From contig NZ_JAKGAM010000001.1 in assembly GCF_023061285.1 (NCBI RefSeq), forward strand, positions 620,001 through 684,000: a stretch of 64,000 nucleotides of DNA, written 5' to 3'. The translations under genes and the position numbers were made by a program. The first letter of the stretch is position 1. Every line of letters starts with the position of its first letter. Below the pieces are notes generated by a model. That model was not told the DNA's origin. It ran no database searches and was given only the letters and a program-made list of their open reading frames with translations. Of the stretch, positions 36,971 through 45,129 are shown piece by piece. This DNA is from Chromohalobacter nigrandesensis (lineage in GTDB: Bacteria > Pseudomonadota > Gammaproteobacteria > Pseudomonadales > Halomonadaceae).

Positions 36971-36994
36971 GGTGTAAACCCCGCCTCTCACACC
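36971..36994. promoter_or_regulatory. Candidate Ogr-homologue site before FI
   Basis: GGTGT-N14-ACACC, 94 bp before the FI ATG. GCACGATA follows at 37026-37033, the same 31-bp distance as at the V site, and could contain the -10 region. Confidence 0.8.
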
Positions 36995-37088
36995 CTGCCC
37001 CACTAACACCCTAACCGCTCACCCCGCACGATACCTGCGTGAATTCACGTCTTTTTTGAAGACTCGCTGAACCTGCGCAGGAGCCACC

Positions 37089-38273
37089 ATGGCACTCGAC
37101 CAATACCACCACGGGGTGCGCGTTACCGAGGTCAATGACGGTACCCGCACCATCCGCACGATTTCCACGGCGGTCGTCGGCGTGGTCTGTACCGCGTCGG
37201 ACGCCGACGAAAAAACCTTCCCCCTCAACCGCCCGGCGCTGGTCACCGATGTCGATGCCGCGATCGGCAAGGCTGGGACCCTGGGCACGCTGAAAAACAC
37301 CCTCACCACCATCAGCAATCAATCCAAGCCGATCATCGTCGTGGTGCGCGTGGCCGAAGGCATCGACGACATGGAGACCACCGCCAACGTCATCGGCACG
37401 ACCGACGAGACTGGCCAGCGCACCGGCCTGCAAGCGTTGCTCACCGCCAAGCAAAAGCTGGGCGTGACGCCGCGCATCATGGGTTGCCCGGATCTCGACA
37501 CCCAGGAAGTCGCCACCGCCCTGGTCTCGGTGCTGCAGCAGCTACGCGGCTTTGGCTACGTCCATGCCCACGGCTGCGAGACGATCACCGATGCCACCGC
37601 CTACCGCGACGAATTCGGCGCGCGGGAACTCATGGTGATCTGGCCGCAGTGGGAGGCGTTCGACACCGACGATGCCGACACGGTCACCGTCAGCCCGGTC
37701 GCCGTGGCCCTGGGTCTGCGTGCGAAGCTCGACCAGGAAGTCGGCTGGCATAAGACACTCAGTAACGTCGTGGTCAACGGCGTCACCGGCATCAACAAAG
37801 ACGTGTTCTGGGATCTCCAATCGCCGAATACCGACGCCGGCATCCTCAACGCGGCGGACGTCACCACGCTCATCCAGCAGGGCGGCTATCGCTTCTGGGG
37901 CTCGCGCACCTGCGCCGGGCCGGAGTCGCTGTTCCCGTTCGAGAACTACACCCGCACCGCGCAGATTCTCGCCGACACCGTCGCCGAGGCGCACCTGTGG
38001 GCCGTCGACAAGCCGATGCACGCCTCCCTGGCCCGCGACATCATCGAGGGCGTCAACGCCAAGTTTCGCGAGCTCAAGAATCTGGGCCTGATCGTCGACG
38101 GCTCGGCCTGGCTGAACGAAACGCTCAACACGCAAGAGTCGCTCAAGGCCGGCAAGTTGCGCATCGACTACGACTACACGCCGGTGCCGCCGCTCGAGGA
38201 TCTCGGGTTCCAGCAGCGCATCACCGATTCGTATCTCGCCGACTTCGCCGAGCGCGTCGCCGCCACCGCCTGA
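37089..38273 (+). CDS. FI: Contractile tail sheath protein (P2 gpFI family)
   Basis: This 394-residue protein is nearly identical in length to P2 gpFI (396). Signatures are YHHGVRVTEVNDGTRTIRTI, WGSRTCAGPESLFPFENYTR and ESLKAGKLRIDYDYTPVPPL. It polymerises around the tube and contracts on infection. CAGGAG precedes the ATG. It is first in the operon FI-FII-E-T-(cargo)-U-D. Confidence 0.97.
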   Translation: MALDQYHHGVRVTEVNDGTRTIRTISTAVVGVVCTASDADEKTFPLNRPALVTDVDAAIGKAGTLGTLKNTLTTISNQSKPIIVVVRVAEGIDDMETTANVIGTTDETGQRTGLQALLTAKQKLGVTPRIMGCPDLDTQEVATALVSVLQQLRGFGYVHAHGCETITDATAYRDEFGARELMVIWPQWEAFDTDDADTVTVSPVAVALGLRAKLDQEVGWHKTLSNVVVNGVTGINKDVFWDLQSPNTDAGILNAADVTTLIQQGGYRFWGSRTCAGPESLFPFENYTRTAQILADTVAEAHLWAVDKPMHASLARDIIEGVNAKFRELKNLGLIVDGSAWLNETLNTQESLKAGKLRIDYDYTPVPPLEDLGFQQRITDSYLADFAERVAATA

Positions 38274-38296
38274 ACTGACTAGATAGGGACCGATCA

Positions 38297-38809
38297 ATGG
38301 CACTCCCCAAGAAGCTCAAGGATCTCAACCTGTTCAGCAACGGTGACAGCTGGCAGGGCATCGTGCAGTCCGTCACCTTGCCGACGCTCACGCGCAAGAT
38401 CGAGGAATGGCGCGGCGGCGGCATGGACGGTCCCGTCGGTATCGACATGGGCCAAGACGGCTTGCTGACCGTTCAATGGACCGTCGGCGGCCTGGTCGAA
38501 AGCATTTTCGATAACTTCGGCAGCTCAACCATCGACGCCGACATGCTGCGTATGACCGGCAGCTACGAACGCGACGACGTCGACGACGCCTCAGCGGTCG
38601 AGGTCGTCATGCGCGGCCGTCACACCGAAATCGACATGGGAGATGCCCAGTCCGGCGAGAACACCGAGCACCAGGTCACCAGCACGCTCAGCTACTACAA
38701 GCTCAGCATCGACGGCGCCCCGAAGGTCGAGATCGACCTCGTCGGCCAGGTCTTCAAGGTCAACGGCGAAGACCGCCTCGCCGGCCGTCGCCAGCGCCTG
38801 GGCATCTAA
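38297..38809 (+). CDS. FII: Major tail tube protein (P2 gpFII family)
   Basis: This 170-residue protein contains LPKKLKDLNLFSNGDSWQG, KIEEWRGGGMDGPVGIDMGQ and the C-terminal VEIDLVGQVFKVNGEDRLAG, all diagnostic of the P2 tube protein. It lies 23 bp after FI. Confidence 0.96.
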   Translation: MALPKKLKDLNLFSNGDSWQGIVQSVTLPTLTRKIEEWRGGGMDGPVGIDMGQDGLLTVQWTVGGLVESIFDNFGSSTIDADMLRMTGSYERDDVDDASAVEVVMRGRHTEIDMGDAQSGENTEHQVTSTLSYYKLSIDGAPKVEIDLVGQVFKVNGEDRLAGRRQRLGI

Positions 38810-38893
38810 GGCTTGTCAATGGTCGCCGAGCGAAGAGACCCACCCAAGCGGCCCCGCACGGGGCCTTATGCCATACACCAGGAGCACCACCGC

Positions 38894-39202
38894 ATGACCA
38901 AAGCCCAAGTCGCCCAAGCCATCAGCGCCACCGTCGAGCTTGACACGCCCATCCAGCGCGGCGAGCAGATCATCGACAGCATCACCCTGCGCAAACCCAG
39001 CGCCGGCGAACTGCGCGGCGTGAACCTCGCCGACGTGCTGCAGATGCAAACCGACGCGCTGATCAAGTTGATCCCGCGCCTGTCCACGCCCTCGCTCACC
39101 GACAAGGAAGCGGGCCGCCTCGATCCCGCCGACCTGGTGCAATGCGGCGGTGAAATCGCCGGTTTTTTGCTCTCGAAGCGGGCCAAGGGCGAGGACGCGT
39201 AG
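38894..39202 (+). CDS. E: Tail assembly chaperone E (P2 gpE family)
   Basis: This 102-residue product of zero-frame translation starts MTKAQVAQAISATVELDTPI and contains SITLRKPSAGELRGVNLADV. It is the short form of the tape-measure chaperone. Ribosomes that slip at TTTTTTG (39163-39169) make the longer E+E' product instead. Confidence 0.93.
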   Translation: MTKAQVAQAISATVELDTPIQRGEQIIDSITLRKPSAGELRGVNLADVLQMQTDALIKLIPRLSTPSLTDKEAGRLDPADLVQCGGEIAGFLLSKRAKGEDA

Positions 39203-39372
39203 ACCTCCCCGCGAGTGTCGAGGATGCGATGGCCGACCTGGCCATCGTCTTCCACTGGACGCCCACCGACTGCGCGGCATTCACCCTGCGCGAACTGATG
39301 GAATGGCGCGAACGCGCGCGCAAGCGTAGCGGCGCCGACAGCAACGGAGCCGGCCATGGCGCGCGATCTTAA
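38894..39372 (+). CDS. Tail assembly chaperone E+E' made by -1 frameshift
   Basis: Zero-frame codons run up to TTG at 39167-39169. After a -1 slip, reading resumes at GCT (39169) and continues to TAA at 39370-39372, for a product of about 159 residues. The E' part contains DLAIVFHWTPTDCAAF and LRELMEWRERARKRSG, the conserved E' motifs of P2-like phages. The E' end overlaps the start of T by 17 bp. Both forms are needed for tail assembly in P2. Confidence 0.9.
39163..39169 (+). other. T6G slippery site for programmed -1 frameshift
   Basis: TTTTTTG stands in the X-XXY-YYZ phase of the E frame, the same heptamer used by P2 for E/E'. Confidence 0.92.
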
Positions 39373-41989
39373 ACTCCAGGTAGTCCTCGACGCGGTCGAT
39401 AAGGCCACCGGTCCGCTCAAGAAGATTACCCAAGGCAGCAGCAAAACCGCCGACGCCCTCAAAGCCAGCAAGGATGAGCTGCGCAAGCTCGAACGCCAAC
39501 AGCGCGACCTGGGCTCGTTTCGCAAACTCAAGGAAGCCACCCGCGAGAATGGCGAAGCGCTGGCCACCGCGCAGGAACGCCTGCGCAACATGCGCGGCGA
39601 GCTCAAGCGCACCGATGCCCCCACCGAGAAGTTCCAGCGCCAGTTCAAGCAGGCCCACGATGAGGTCGAACGCCTGAACGGCAAGCTCGGCGACCAGCGC
39701 CGCCGCCTGGGCGAGCTGCGGGGCAGCCTGCGTCAGGGCGGCGTTAGCACCGACAACCTCGGGCGCAGCGAAGACCGACTCGCCGAGCAAATCCGCGACG
39801 CCAACACCCAGTTCGATGCGCAAAAGCGCAAGATGGGGCAAGTCGCCGAGGCACAACGCAAGGCCAAGCGCGCCAACGACCAGTTCCATCGCGGTATCGG
39901 CCGCGCCAATGGCATGCGCGGCGCGGGCATGACCGGGCTGGCCACCGGGGGCGCCGCGCTCTACGGTGCCAGCCGCCTGCTCTCCCCCGGCGTCGAGTAC
40001 GGCCAACAGATGAGCGCCGTGCAGGCCGTGGGGCGCTTCAACGCCGACGACGAGCGGTTCAAGGCCCTCAAGCAACAATCTCGCGACCTGGGCTCAAGCA
40101 CCCAATTCAGCGCCGGTGAAGTCGGCTCCGGGCAAGAGTTCCTATTGCGCGCGGGGATGAGCGCCAAGGCCATTAAGTCCTCGATGAAGGACGTGCTCAG
40201 TCTCGCCGTCGCCAACAACACCGAACTCGGCCGCACCGCCGACATCGCCTCGAACATCGCCGGTACCTTCAAGATCGATCTCGAAAAAGAAGGCGCCATG
40301 GGCCACGTCGCCGACGTTCTCTCGGCCACGGCCAGCCGCGCCAACGTCGATCTGGAAAAGCTCGGCAACACGGTGAAGTACCTCGGCGGCGCCGAAGATC
40401 TCGACCTAACGCTCGAGCAGGCCAGCGCCATGGCCGGGCTACTCGGCAACATCGGCATTCAGGGCAGCCAGGCCGGCACCACGCTGCGCGGCATGATGAA
40501 TCGCCTCACCGACCCCACGGCGGAAGCTGCCGGCGTCATCGACCGGCTCGGTGTGAAGGTCTCCAACGCCGACGGCGAAATGCGCGCCATGCCCGAGATC
40601 CTGCGCGACATCAACGCCGACACGAAGGATCTCGGCAACGCCGACCGCAAACAGGCCCTGCAGCAGATCTTCGGCGCCGAGGCAGGCTCAGGCATGGCCG
40701 AGCTGGTCAGCCAGATGAGCACCGGCAAGCTGGATGGCCTGATCGAAAAGCTCCGCGTTGCCAACGGCGAAAACGAGCGCATGGCCACCACCATGAAGGA
40801 CAACATCGGCGGCGACCTCAAGGCCCTCAATAGCGCCTGGGAAGAGGTCGGGATCTCGATCACCGACACCAATAACGGCCCGCTACGTGAGCTCATCCAG
40901 AACGTCACCGCGATCACCCGCTGGGTCGGCGACTGGATCAAGCAGAACCCGGAATTGGCCAGCAGCATCGCCAAAGCCGCCGCCGGCCTCGCCGCCCTGG
41001 TCGCCGTGGGTGGCGCATTCACCATCATGATGGCGTCGATCCTCGGGCCTATTGTCACCGTGCGCTACGGCCTCGCCATGCTCGGCGTTCAGACCGGCGG
41101 CCTTGGTGGCAAGATCTACTCATTGACCAGCAAAATACTACCGGCGTTGGGCCGTGGCATCCTGATGATCGGCCGCACGCTCGCCCTGGCCGGCCGGCTG
41201 CTGCTGATGAATCCCATCGGCCTGGCCATCACCGCGCTCGCGACCGCCGCCTACCTGATCTACAAGAACTGGGAGCCCATCAGCCAGTTCTTCAAGGACC
41301 GCTGGGCCGACGTCAAAGCCGCCTTCAGCCAAGGCACCGGCGCCGTGCTGCAGTTGCTGCTCAACTGGAACCCCATCGGGTTGCTCTATCGCGGTATCAC
41401 CGCCGCACTGTCCGCGCTCGGCGTCGAGATTCCCGACAAGTTCAAAACCCTGGGCAGCGCCATCGTCGATGGGCTGATCGGCGGTCTGACCGGCAAACTC
41501 GGCGAACTCAAAAATCAAGTCGTCGGCATGGCCGACAGCGTGGGCGGCTGGTTCAAGGACAAGCTGGGCATCAACTCGCCCAGCCGCGTCTTTGCCCAGT
41601 TCGGCGGCTATACCGTGGACGGTCTCAACCAGGGCCTTGATGCGCAGCGTAACGAGCCCGCACGACGCATCGCGCAGATCGCCAAGAGCGTCACCCGCGC
41701 CGGCGCCGGAATGGCCCTGGGCGCCGCGACGTTACCCGCTGCCGCGTCGCCCGACATCGCCCAGCAAGAACCGATCCGCTTCGACACCCGGCCGCCACTT
41801 GCCGCCGGCGGTGGGCAGCAAAGCGTCGATAACAGCGTCAACATCGGCGACATCCACGTCCAGGCCACCCCCGGCATGGACGAACGCCAGCTCGCCCAGT
41901 ACGTCGCCCAGGAAATCCAACGCGCCCTGGCCGACGCCCAGCGCGAGCAAGACGCCCGCAACCGATCGTCAATGTTGGACAGAGACTGA
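39356..41989 (+). CDS. T: Tail tape measure protein (P2 gpT family)
   Basis: This 877-residue protein has a long N-terminal coiled coil (about residues 20-170, with repeated Arg/Lys/Glu heptads). A TP901-type core follows (LGSSTQFSAGEVGSGQEFL, LGNIGIQGSQAGTTLRGMMN). A hydrophobic segment of ~110 residues (about 535-645) and a C-terminal DKLGINSPSRVFAQFGGYTV complete it. It sets tail length and is ejected through the tube. It is slightly longer than P2 gpT (815), predicting a slightly longer tail. Confidence 0.95.
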   Translation: MARDLKLQVVLDAVDKATGPLKKITQGSSKTADALKASKDELRKLERQQRDLGSFRKLKEATRENGEALATAQERLRNMRGELKRTDAPTEKFQRQFKQAHDEVERLNGKLGDQRRRLGELRGSLRQGGVSTDNLGRSEDRLAEQIRDANTQFDAQKRKMGQVAEAQRKAKRANDQFHRGIGRANGMRGAGMTGLATGGAALYGASRLLSPGVEYGQQMSAVQAVGRFNADDERFKALKQQSRDLGSSTQFSAGEVGSGQEFLLRAGMSAKAIKSSMKDVLSLAVANNTELGRTADIASNIAGTFKIDLEKEGAMGHVADVLSATASRANVDLEKLGNTVKYLGGAEDLDLTLEQASAMAGLLGNIGIQGSQAGTTLRGMMNRLTDPTAEAAGVIDRLGVKVSNADGEMRAMPEILRDINADTKDLGNADRKQALQQIFGAEAGSGMAELVSQMSTGKLDGLIEKLRVANGENERMATTMKDNIGGDLKALNSAWEEVGISITDTNNGPLRELIQNVTAITRWVGDWIKQNPELASSIAKAAAGLAALVAVGGAFTIMMASILGPIVTVRYGLAMLGVQTGGLGGKIYSLTSKILPALGRGILMIGRTLALAGRLLLMNPIGLAITALATAAYLIYKNWEPISQFFKDRWADVKAAFSQGTGAVLQLLLNWNPIGLLYRGITAALSALGVEIPDKFKTLGSAIVDGLIGGLTGKLGELKNQVVGMADSVGGWFKDKLGINSPSRVFAQFGGYTVDGLNQGLDAQRNEPARRIAQIAKSVTRAGAGMALGAATLPAAASPDIAQQEPIRFDTRPPLAAGGGQQSVDNSVNIGDIHVQATPGMDERQLAQYVAQEIQRALADAQREQDARNRSSMLDRD

Positions 41990-41992
41990 AAG

Positions 41993-42403
41993 TTACTCAC
42001 TGGAATGCGACTGGCCGGGGCGCGTCAAAAGAGCTTGACAGGAGCTGGCCACCAATAGAACCAAAGCTCCGTAGAAAATGATCGAGAGAAATATACTGAG
42101 GATGGTCACGCAGACAGAAGCCAATGATTCATCCGGCAGCGCTTTGATAAAAAGAGACGTCACCGAGACTGTCAGGCCGCTTAAAAATGCGAGCTCTATA
42201 TGCCCCCTATTAGAAGTTTTCGCCTGTATCCCCAACACGGCACCAACGAAGAGAAGCAGTCCCTGCAGGTCAACGTTATGAACGATTTTGACCAATAACA
42301 GTTTATCCGGTCCCAATAAGGAAATAATGAACAGGATTAAAAGCAGAATGACGGTAGATATTGCTACAACCGTTGCAATCTTATCTTGAGAGGAAATCTT
42401 CAT
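41993..42403 (-). CDS. Membrane protein inserted antisense between T and U (cargo)
   Basis: This 136-residue protein starts MKISSQDKIATVVAIS; an ATG two codons upstream is possible, but AAGGG fits 42403 better. Four hydrophobic segments are seen: TVILLLILFIISLL, LQGLLLFVGAVLGI, AFLSGLTVSVTSLFI and LSIIFYGALVLLVASS. It is AT-rich against its neighbours. It lies opposite to the FI-D operon, with its start codon overlapping that of U in head-to-head fashion and its end 3 bp beyond T. No family is recognised; lysogen-expressed exclusion is one possibility. Confidence 0.75.
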   Translation of the reverse strand: MKISSQDKIATVVAISTVILLLILFIISLLGPDKLLLVKIVHNVDLQGLLLFVGAVLGIQAKTSNRGHIELAFLSGLTVSVTSLFIKALPDESLASVCVTILSIFLSIIFYGALVLLVASSCQALLTRPGQSHSSE

Positions 42404-42845
42404 GCTCATGGCCCTTGGAATGTTCGTATTTGAAGTCGGCAGCGTCCCCTACCAGCAACTCAAGCGCGCCACCGAATGGCGGCACGCCAGCCAGTCGCGC
42501 GTCGGGGATCGCCCTGCGTATCAATTTATCGGCCAGGGGAGCGATACCATTACCCTCAGCGGCACCTTGCTCCCCGAATTCACCGGTGGCCGGCTGGACC
42601 TCGACGAGATCCGCGACATGGCCGACCAGGGCCAGGCGTGGCCGCTGGTCGAGGGAACCGGGCGGCAGTACGGCCTGTGGGTGATCACCAAGGTCGACGA
42701 AACCTCGAGCGCGTTTTTCCGTGACGGCGCGGCGGCGAAGATCGAATTCACCCTCTCGCTCGAGCACGTCGACGACCGACGCACCGACCTGATGGGCGAC
42801 CTCACCACCTCCACCCTCGCCCGTCTCGCCGGGGCCTACGCATGA
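42402..42845 (+). CDS. U: Tail protein U (P2 gpU family)
   Basis: This 147-residue tail terminator-like protein starts MLMALGMFVFEVGSVPYQQL, matching the P2 start. It contains YQFIGQGSDTITLSGTLLPE, DMADQGQAWPLVEGTGRQYG and KIEFTLSLEHVDD. GAGAGGAAA precedes the ATG. It overlaps D by 4 bp. Confidence 0.95.
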   Translation: MLMALGMFVFEVGSVPYQQLKRATEWRHASQSRVGDRPAYQFIGQGSDTITLSGTLLPEFTGGRLDLDEIRDMADQGQAWPLVEGTGRQYGLWVITKVDETSSAFFRDGAAAKIEFTLSLEHVDDRRTDLMGDLTTSTLARLAGAYA

Positions 42846-43846
42846 ACGACACCACCCCGCGGCGTTACAGACGCCCCAGCTACCGCATCACCCTGGCCGG
42901 GCGCGACATCACCCCCAAGATCGACGGCCGACTCGTCTCGCTCACCCTGCGCGAGCGACGCGGCATGGACGCCGACCAGCTCGACCTGACGCTAACCGAC
43001 CACGACGGCGCCCTCGCCCTGCCCCCACGCGGCGCCGAGCTGCATGTGGCATTCGGCTGGCAAGACGAAGGGCTCGTCGACAAGGGCGTGTTCACGGTCG
43101 ACGAAGTGCAGCACAGCGGCACGCCGGACCAGCTCACGATCCGCGCGCGTAGCGCCGACATGCGCGGTCGCCTGCCCGGCAAACGCACCCAGAGCTGGCA
43201 CGACATCATCCTCGGCGATCTCGTCGACACCCTCGCCAAGCGCCACGACCTCGACCCGGTGGTCGGCAACACCCTGCGCGGCATCCGTATCGCCCATATC
43301 GACCAGACCGAAGAATCGGACCTGAACTTCCTGACGCGCCTGGGCGAGCGCTTCGACGCCATCGCCGCGATCAAATCACAGCGCATGCTCTTCACCCGCG
43401 CCGGCGAAGCATTGACCGCGAGTGGCCTGGCCATGCCCGCCGTGACCCTCACGCGCCGCGACGGCGACCAGCACCGCTACAGCGTCACCGATCGCGACGC
43501 CTATACCGGCGTCGTCGCTTACTGGAGTGACAAGGCCAACGCCGAACGCCAACGCGTCATCGCCGGCAGCGACGACGACGCCAAGGAACTACGCCCCACC
43601 TACGCCAGCCAGGCCGACGCCCTGGACGCCGCCCAAGCTGAATGGCGGCGCGTGCAACGCGGCGAAGCCAAGTTCAACATCACCCTCGCCCAGGGGCGCC
43701 CCGACATCCTCCCCGAATCACCGCTACGGGTGAGCGGCTACAAGCCCGAGATCGACGCCACCCCCTGGTTGGTAACCGAGGTGGAACACTCGCTAGGCGA
43801 TAGTGGCTTCGGGACCAGGGTGCAGTGTGAGGTGCTAGAGATTTAA
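42842..43846 (+). CDS. D: Baseplate hub / late control protein D (P2 gpD family)
   Basis: This 334-residue protein contains ITLAGRDITPKIDGRLVSL, LTDHDGALALPPRGAELHVA and RGMDADQLDLTL, and ends DATPWLVTEVEHSLGDSGFG. It forms the hub under the spike V. A decayed copy of its last ~75 codons lies at 45130-45343 beyond the nucleotidyltransferase module, so the present 3' end may have come in with that cargo. Confidence 0.96.
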   Translation: MNDTTPRRYRRPSYRITLAGRDITPKIDGRLVSLTLRERRGMDADQLDLTLTDHDGALALPPRGAELHVAFGWQDEGLVDKGVFTVDEVQHSGTPDQLTIRARSADMRGRLPGKRTQSWHDIILGDLVDTLAKRHDLDPVVGNTLRGIRIAHIDQTEESDLNFLTRLGERFDAIAAIKSQRMLFTRAGEALTASGLAMPAVTLTRRDGDQHRYSVTDRDAYTGVVAYWSDKANAERQRVIAGSDDDAKELRPTYASQADALDAAQAEWRRVQRGEAKFNITLAQGRPDILPESPLRVSGYKPEIDATPWLVTEVEHSLGDSGFGTRVQCEVLEI

Positions 43847-43861
43847 GGCCGACACTACTTT

Positions 43862-44728
43862 CTAAATGACTTTTAAAGGTTGCTGTTGTTTCCTATTCTC
43901 TCGGTGTCGCTGTATGGTCTTAACTTTCCCATCAAGCCAGCAAAACCATCCAGGCAATGCATAATCATAAAGTTCTTGCCGAAGAAAACTGAGCTTCGGA
44001 ATAGTTCGATAAAAACACTCGCACAACTCCGGAAAGTCAGCCAACACATAGCGAGTAATATTTTTCTTTGAAATATCCCTATATATAAACGCACACCTAT
44101 TATACACTTCTCTCTCAATGACCTTCTTTTCATCAGGGGCAAGTGTATCTCTCATTTCCAGCGCATGGCTCGTCAAATCTTGCTTAACTGCTCGGCACAA
44201 GAACATTGCCCGTTCAACATCTCTTCTTATTTTTGCTTGCCCCATATGCCCTAAACGAACGTTGGCTATTCGAGTCCATAATAGCATTTCAGGTGAGACA
44301 ACACGAAATCTAAGAGTGCGACCACGTTGGGACCACTCAATTTCAACAGACGATTTCACCAACTGGCTCGAGCGTGCACCGTGAACATCACCCATAACAT
44401 CAATTGTGTAGCTCTCACCATCTGCCATTTGGGGTCGACGAACCTGGATTAAAGCTCTATTCGGGGTATGGTCACCTATGGAAGGAAACTTAGACTGGCC
44501 ATTCCAAGCTCTAGCTAGAATTCTTATACTCTCGTTATTGTCGGCAACAATATCCAAGTCCGAAGAGGTTAGTATGTTGGACTCTTTTTCAGATATTTCG
44601 TTTTCACCAAACAGATAATATGCCCAAAAAGAAATCGCTTGGCCTCCAATGAGTACCAAGCGATTTTGATCTTCTAACGACAACTCTGCTATAAGATCTA
44701 ACGCAATATTTAGCTGTTCTTCAGCCAC
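43862..44728 (-). CDS. Nucleotidyltransferase-fold protein (AbiEii-like, cargo)
   Basis: This 288-residue protein shows the nucleotidyltransferase pattern: VLIGGQAISFW (G28-G29), SSDLDIVAD (D57, D59) and a third acidic residue in SYTIDVMGD (D110). The fold resembles AbiEii-type toxins and other NTase effectors. The C-terminal half is helical and rich in aromatic and basic residues. The gene is markedly AT-rich against D. It follows a 62-codon gene with 6 bp between and is read opposite to D. A toxin role is inferred from the fold and from the small partner; a metabolic or tRNA target is possible. Confidence 0.78.
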   Translation of the reverse strand: MAEEQLNIALDLIAELSLEDQNRLVLIGGQAISFWAYYLFGENEISEKESNILTSSDLDIVADNNESIRILARAWNGQSKFPSIGDHTPNRALIQVRRPQMADGESYTIDVMGDVHGARSSQLVKSSVEIEWSQRGRTLRFRVVSPEMLLWTRIANVRLGHMGQAKIRRDVERAMFLCRAVKQDLTSHALEMRDTLAPDEKKVIEREVYNRCAFIYRDISKKNITRYVLADFPELCECFYRTIPKLSFLRQELYDYALPGWFCWLDGKVKTIQRHRENRKQQQPLKVI

Positions 44729-44734
44729 AAAATA

Positions 44735-44923
44735 TCAGCCAAGATGAGCGACGCGTCCGCGCCTTACGATACGTGCATGCTCGCGCGCACCATGAAAATA
44801 GGATTTTCCACTGGACGAGGCCGCATTACCCTTCTGCTCTAGCTCTGCTTGGCGAATGCGTTCCTTTTCCTGCACGCGTAGGTCGAAGCAGTCAATACGG
44901 CCGAGGCTTACTTGAGAGACCAT
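44735..44923 (-). CDS. Small partner of the nucleotidyltransferase
   Basis: This 62-residue basic protein starts MVSQVSLGRIDCFDLRVQEK and ends REHARIVRRGRVAHLG. A short helix (VQEKERIRQAELEQKG) is followed by a basic, probably flexible tail. The frame is open 20 codons further up, towards the palindrome. I recognise no family. Size and order (small gene first, larger NTase second) fit an antitoxin-toxin pair, but the role is not shown. Its start lies 43 bp below the 54-bp palindrome. Confidence 0.6.
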   Translation of the reverse strand: MVSQVSLGRIDCFDLRVQEKERIRQAELEQKGNAASSSGKSYFHGAREHARIVRRGRVAHLG

Positions 44924-44965
44924 AAAATTTACCCGATAGATCAGTGGGTTAAAGGAAAGCCTGCT

Positions 44966-45019
44966 TGGCAGTCCCCTGCCCATACTGGCGCTAGCGCCAG
45001 TATGGGCAGGGGACTGCCA
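44966..45019. repeat. 54-bp perfect palindrome
   Basis: The 27-bp arm TGGCAGTCCCCTGCCCATAC, TGGCGCT is followed at once by its exact complement (centre between 44992 and 44993), without a mismatch or spacer. Each arm also contains a smaller GGCAG-TCCC-CTGCC hairpin. It lies upstream of the small partner gene and beside the D remnant. As RNA it would form a very stable rod; as DNA it could extrude a cruciform. Confidence 0.95.
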
Positions 45020-45129
45020 TCTGTCAACACTCCTATAACATCCATAATGTTAGATGGTTTTACCTAATTTCGCAATTGTCTGTGCGAGTGCTCTACCTTA
45101 CATCCGTCGGCACAACAATTTTGGTAGCT

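Noticed and set aside
44966-45019. Palindrome as an ordinary rho-independent terminator
   Set aside because: It has no loop and no T-run on either side, and the 27-bp arms are far longer than needed.
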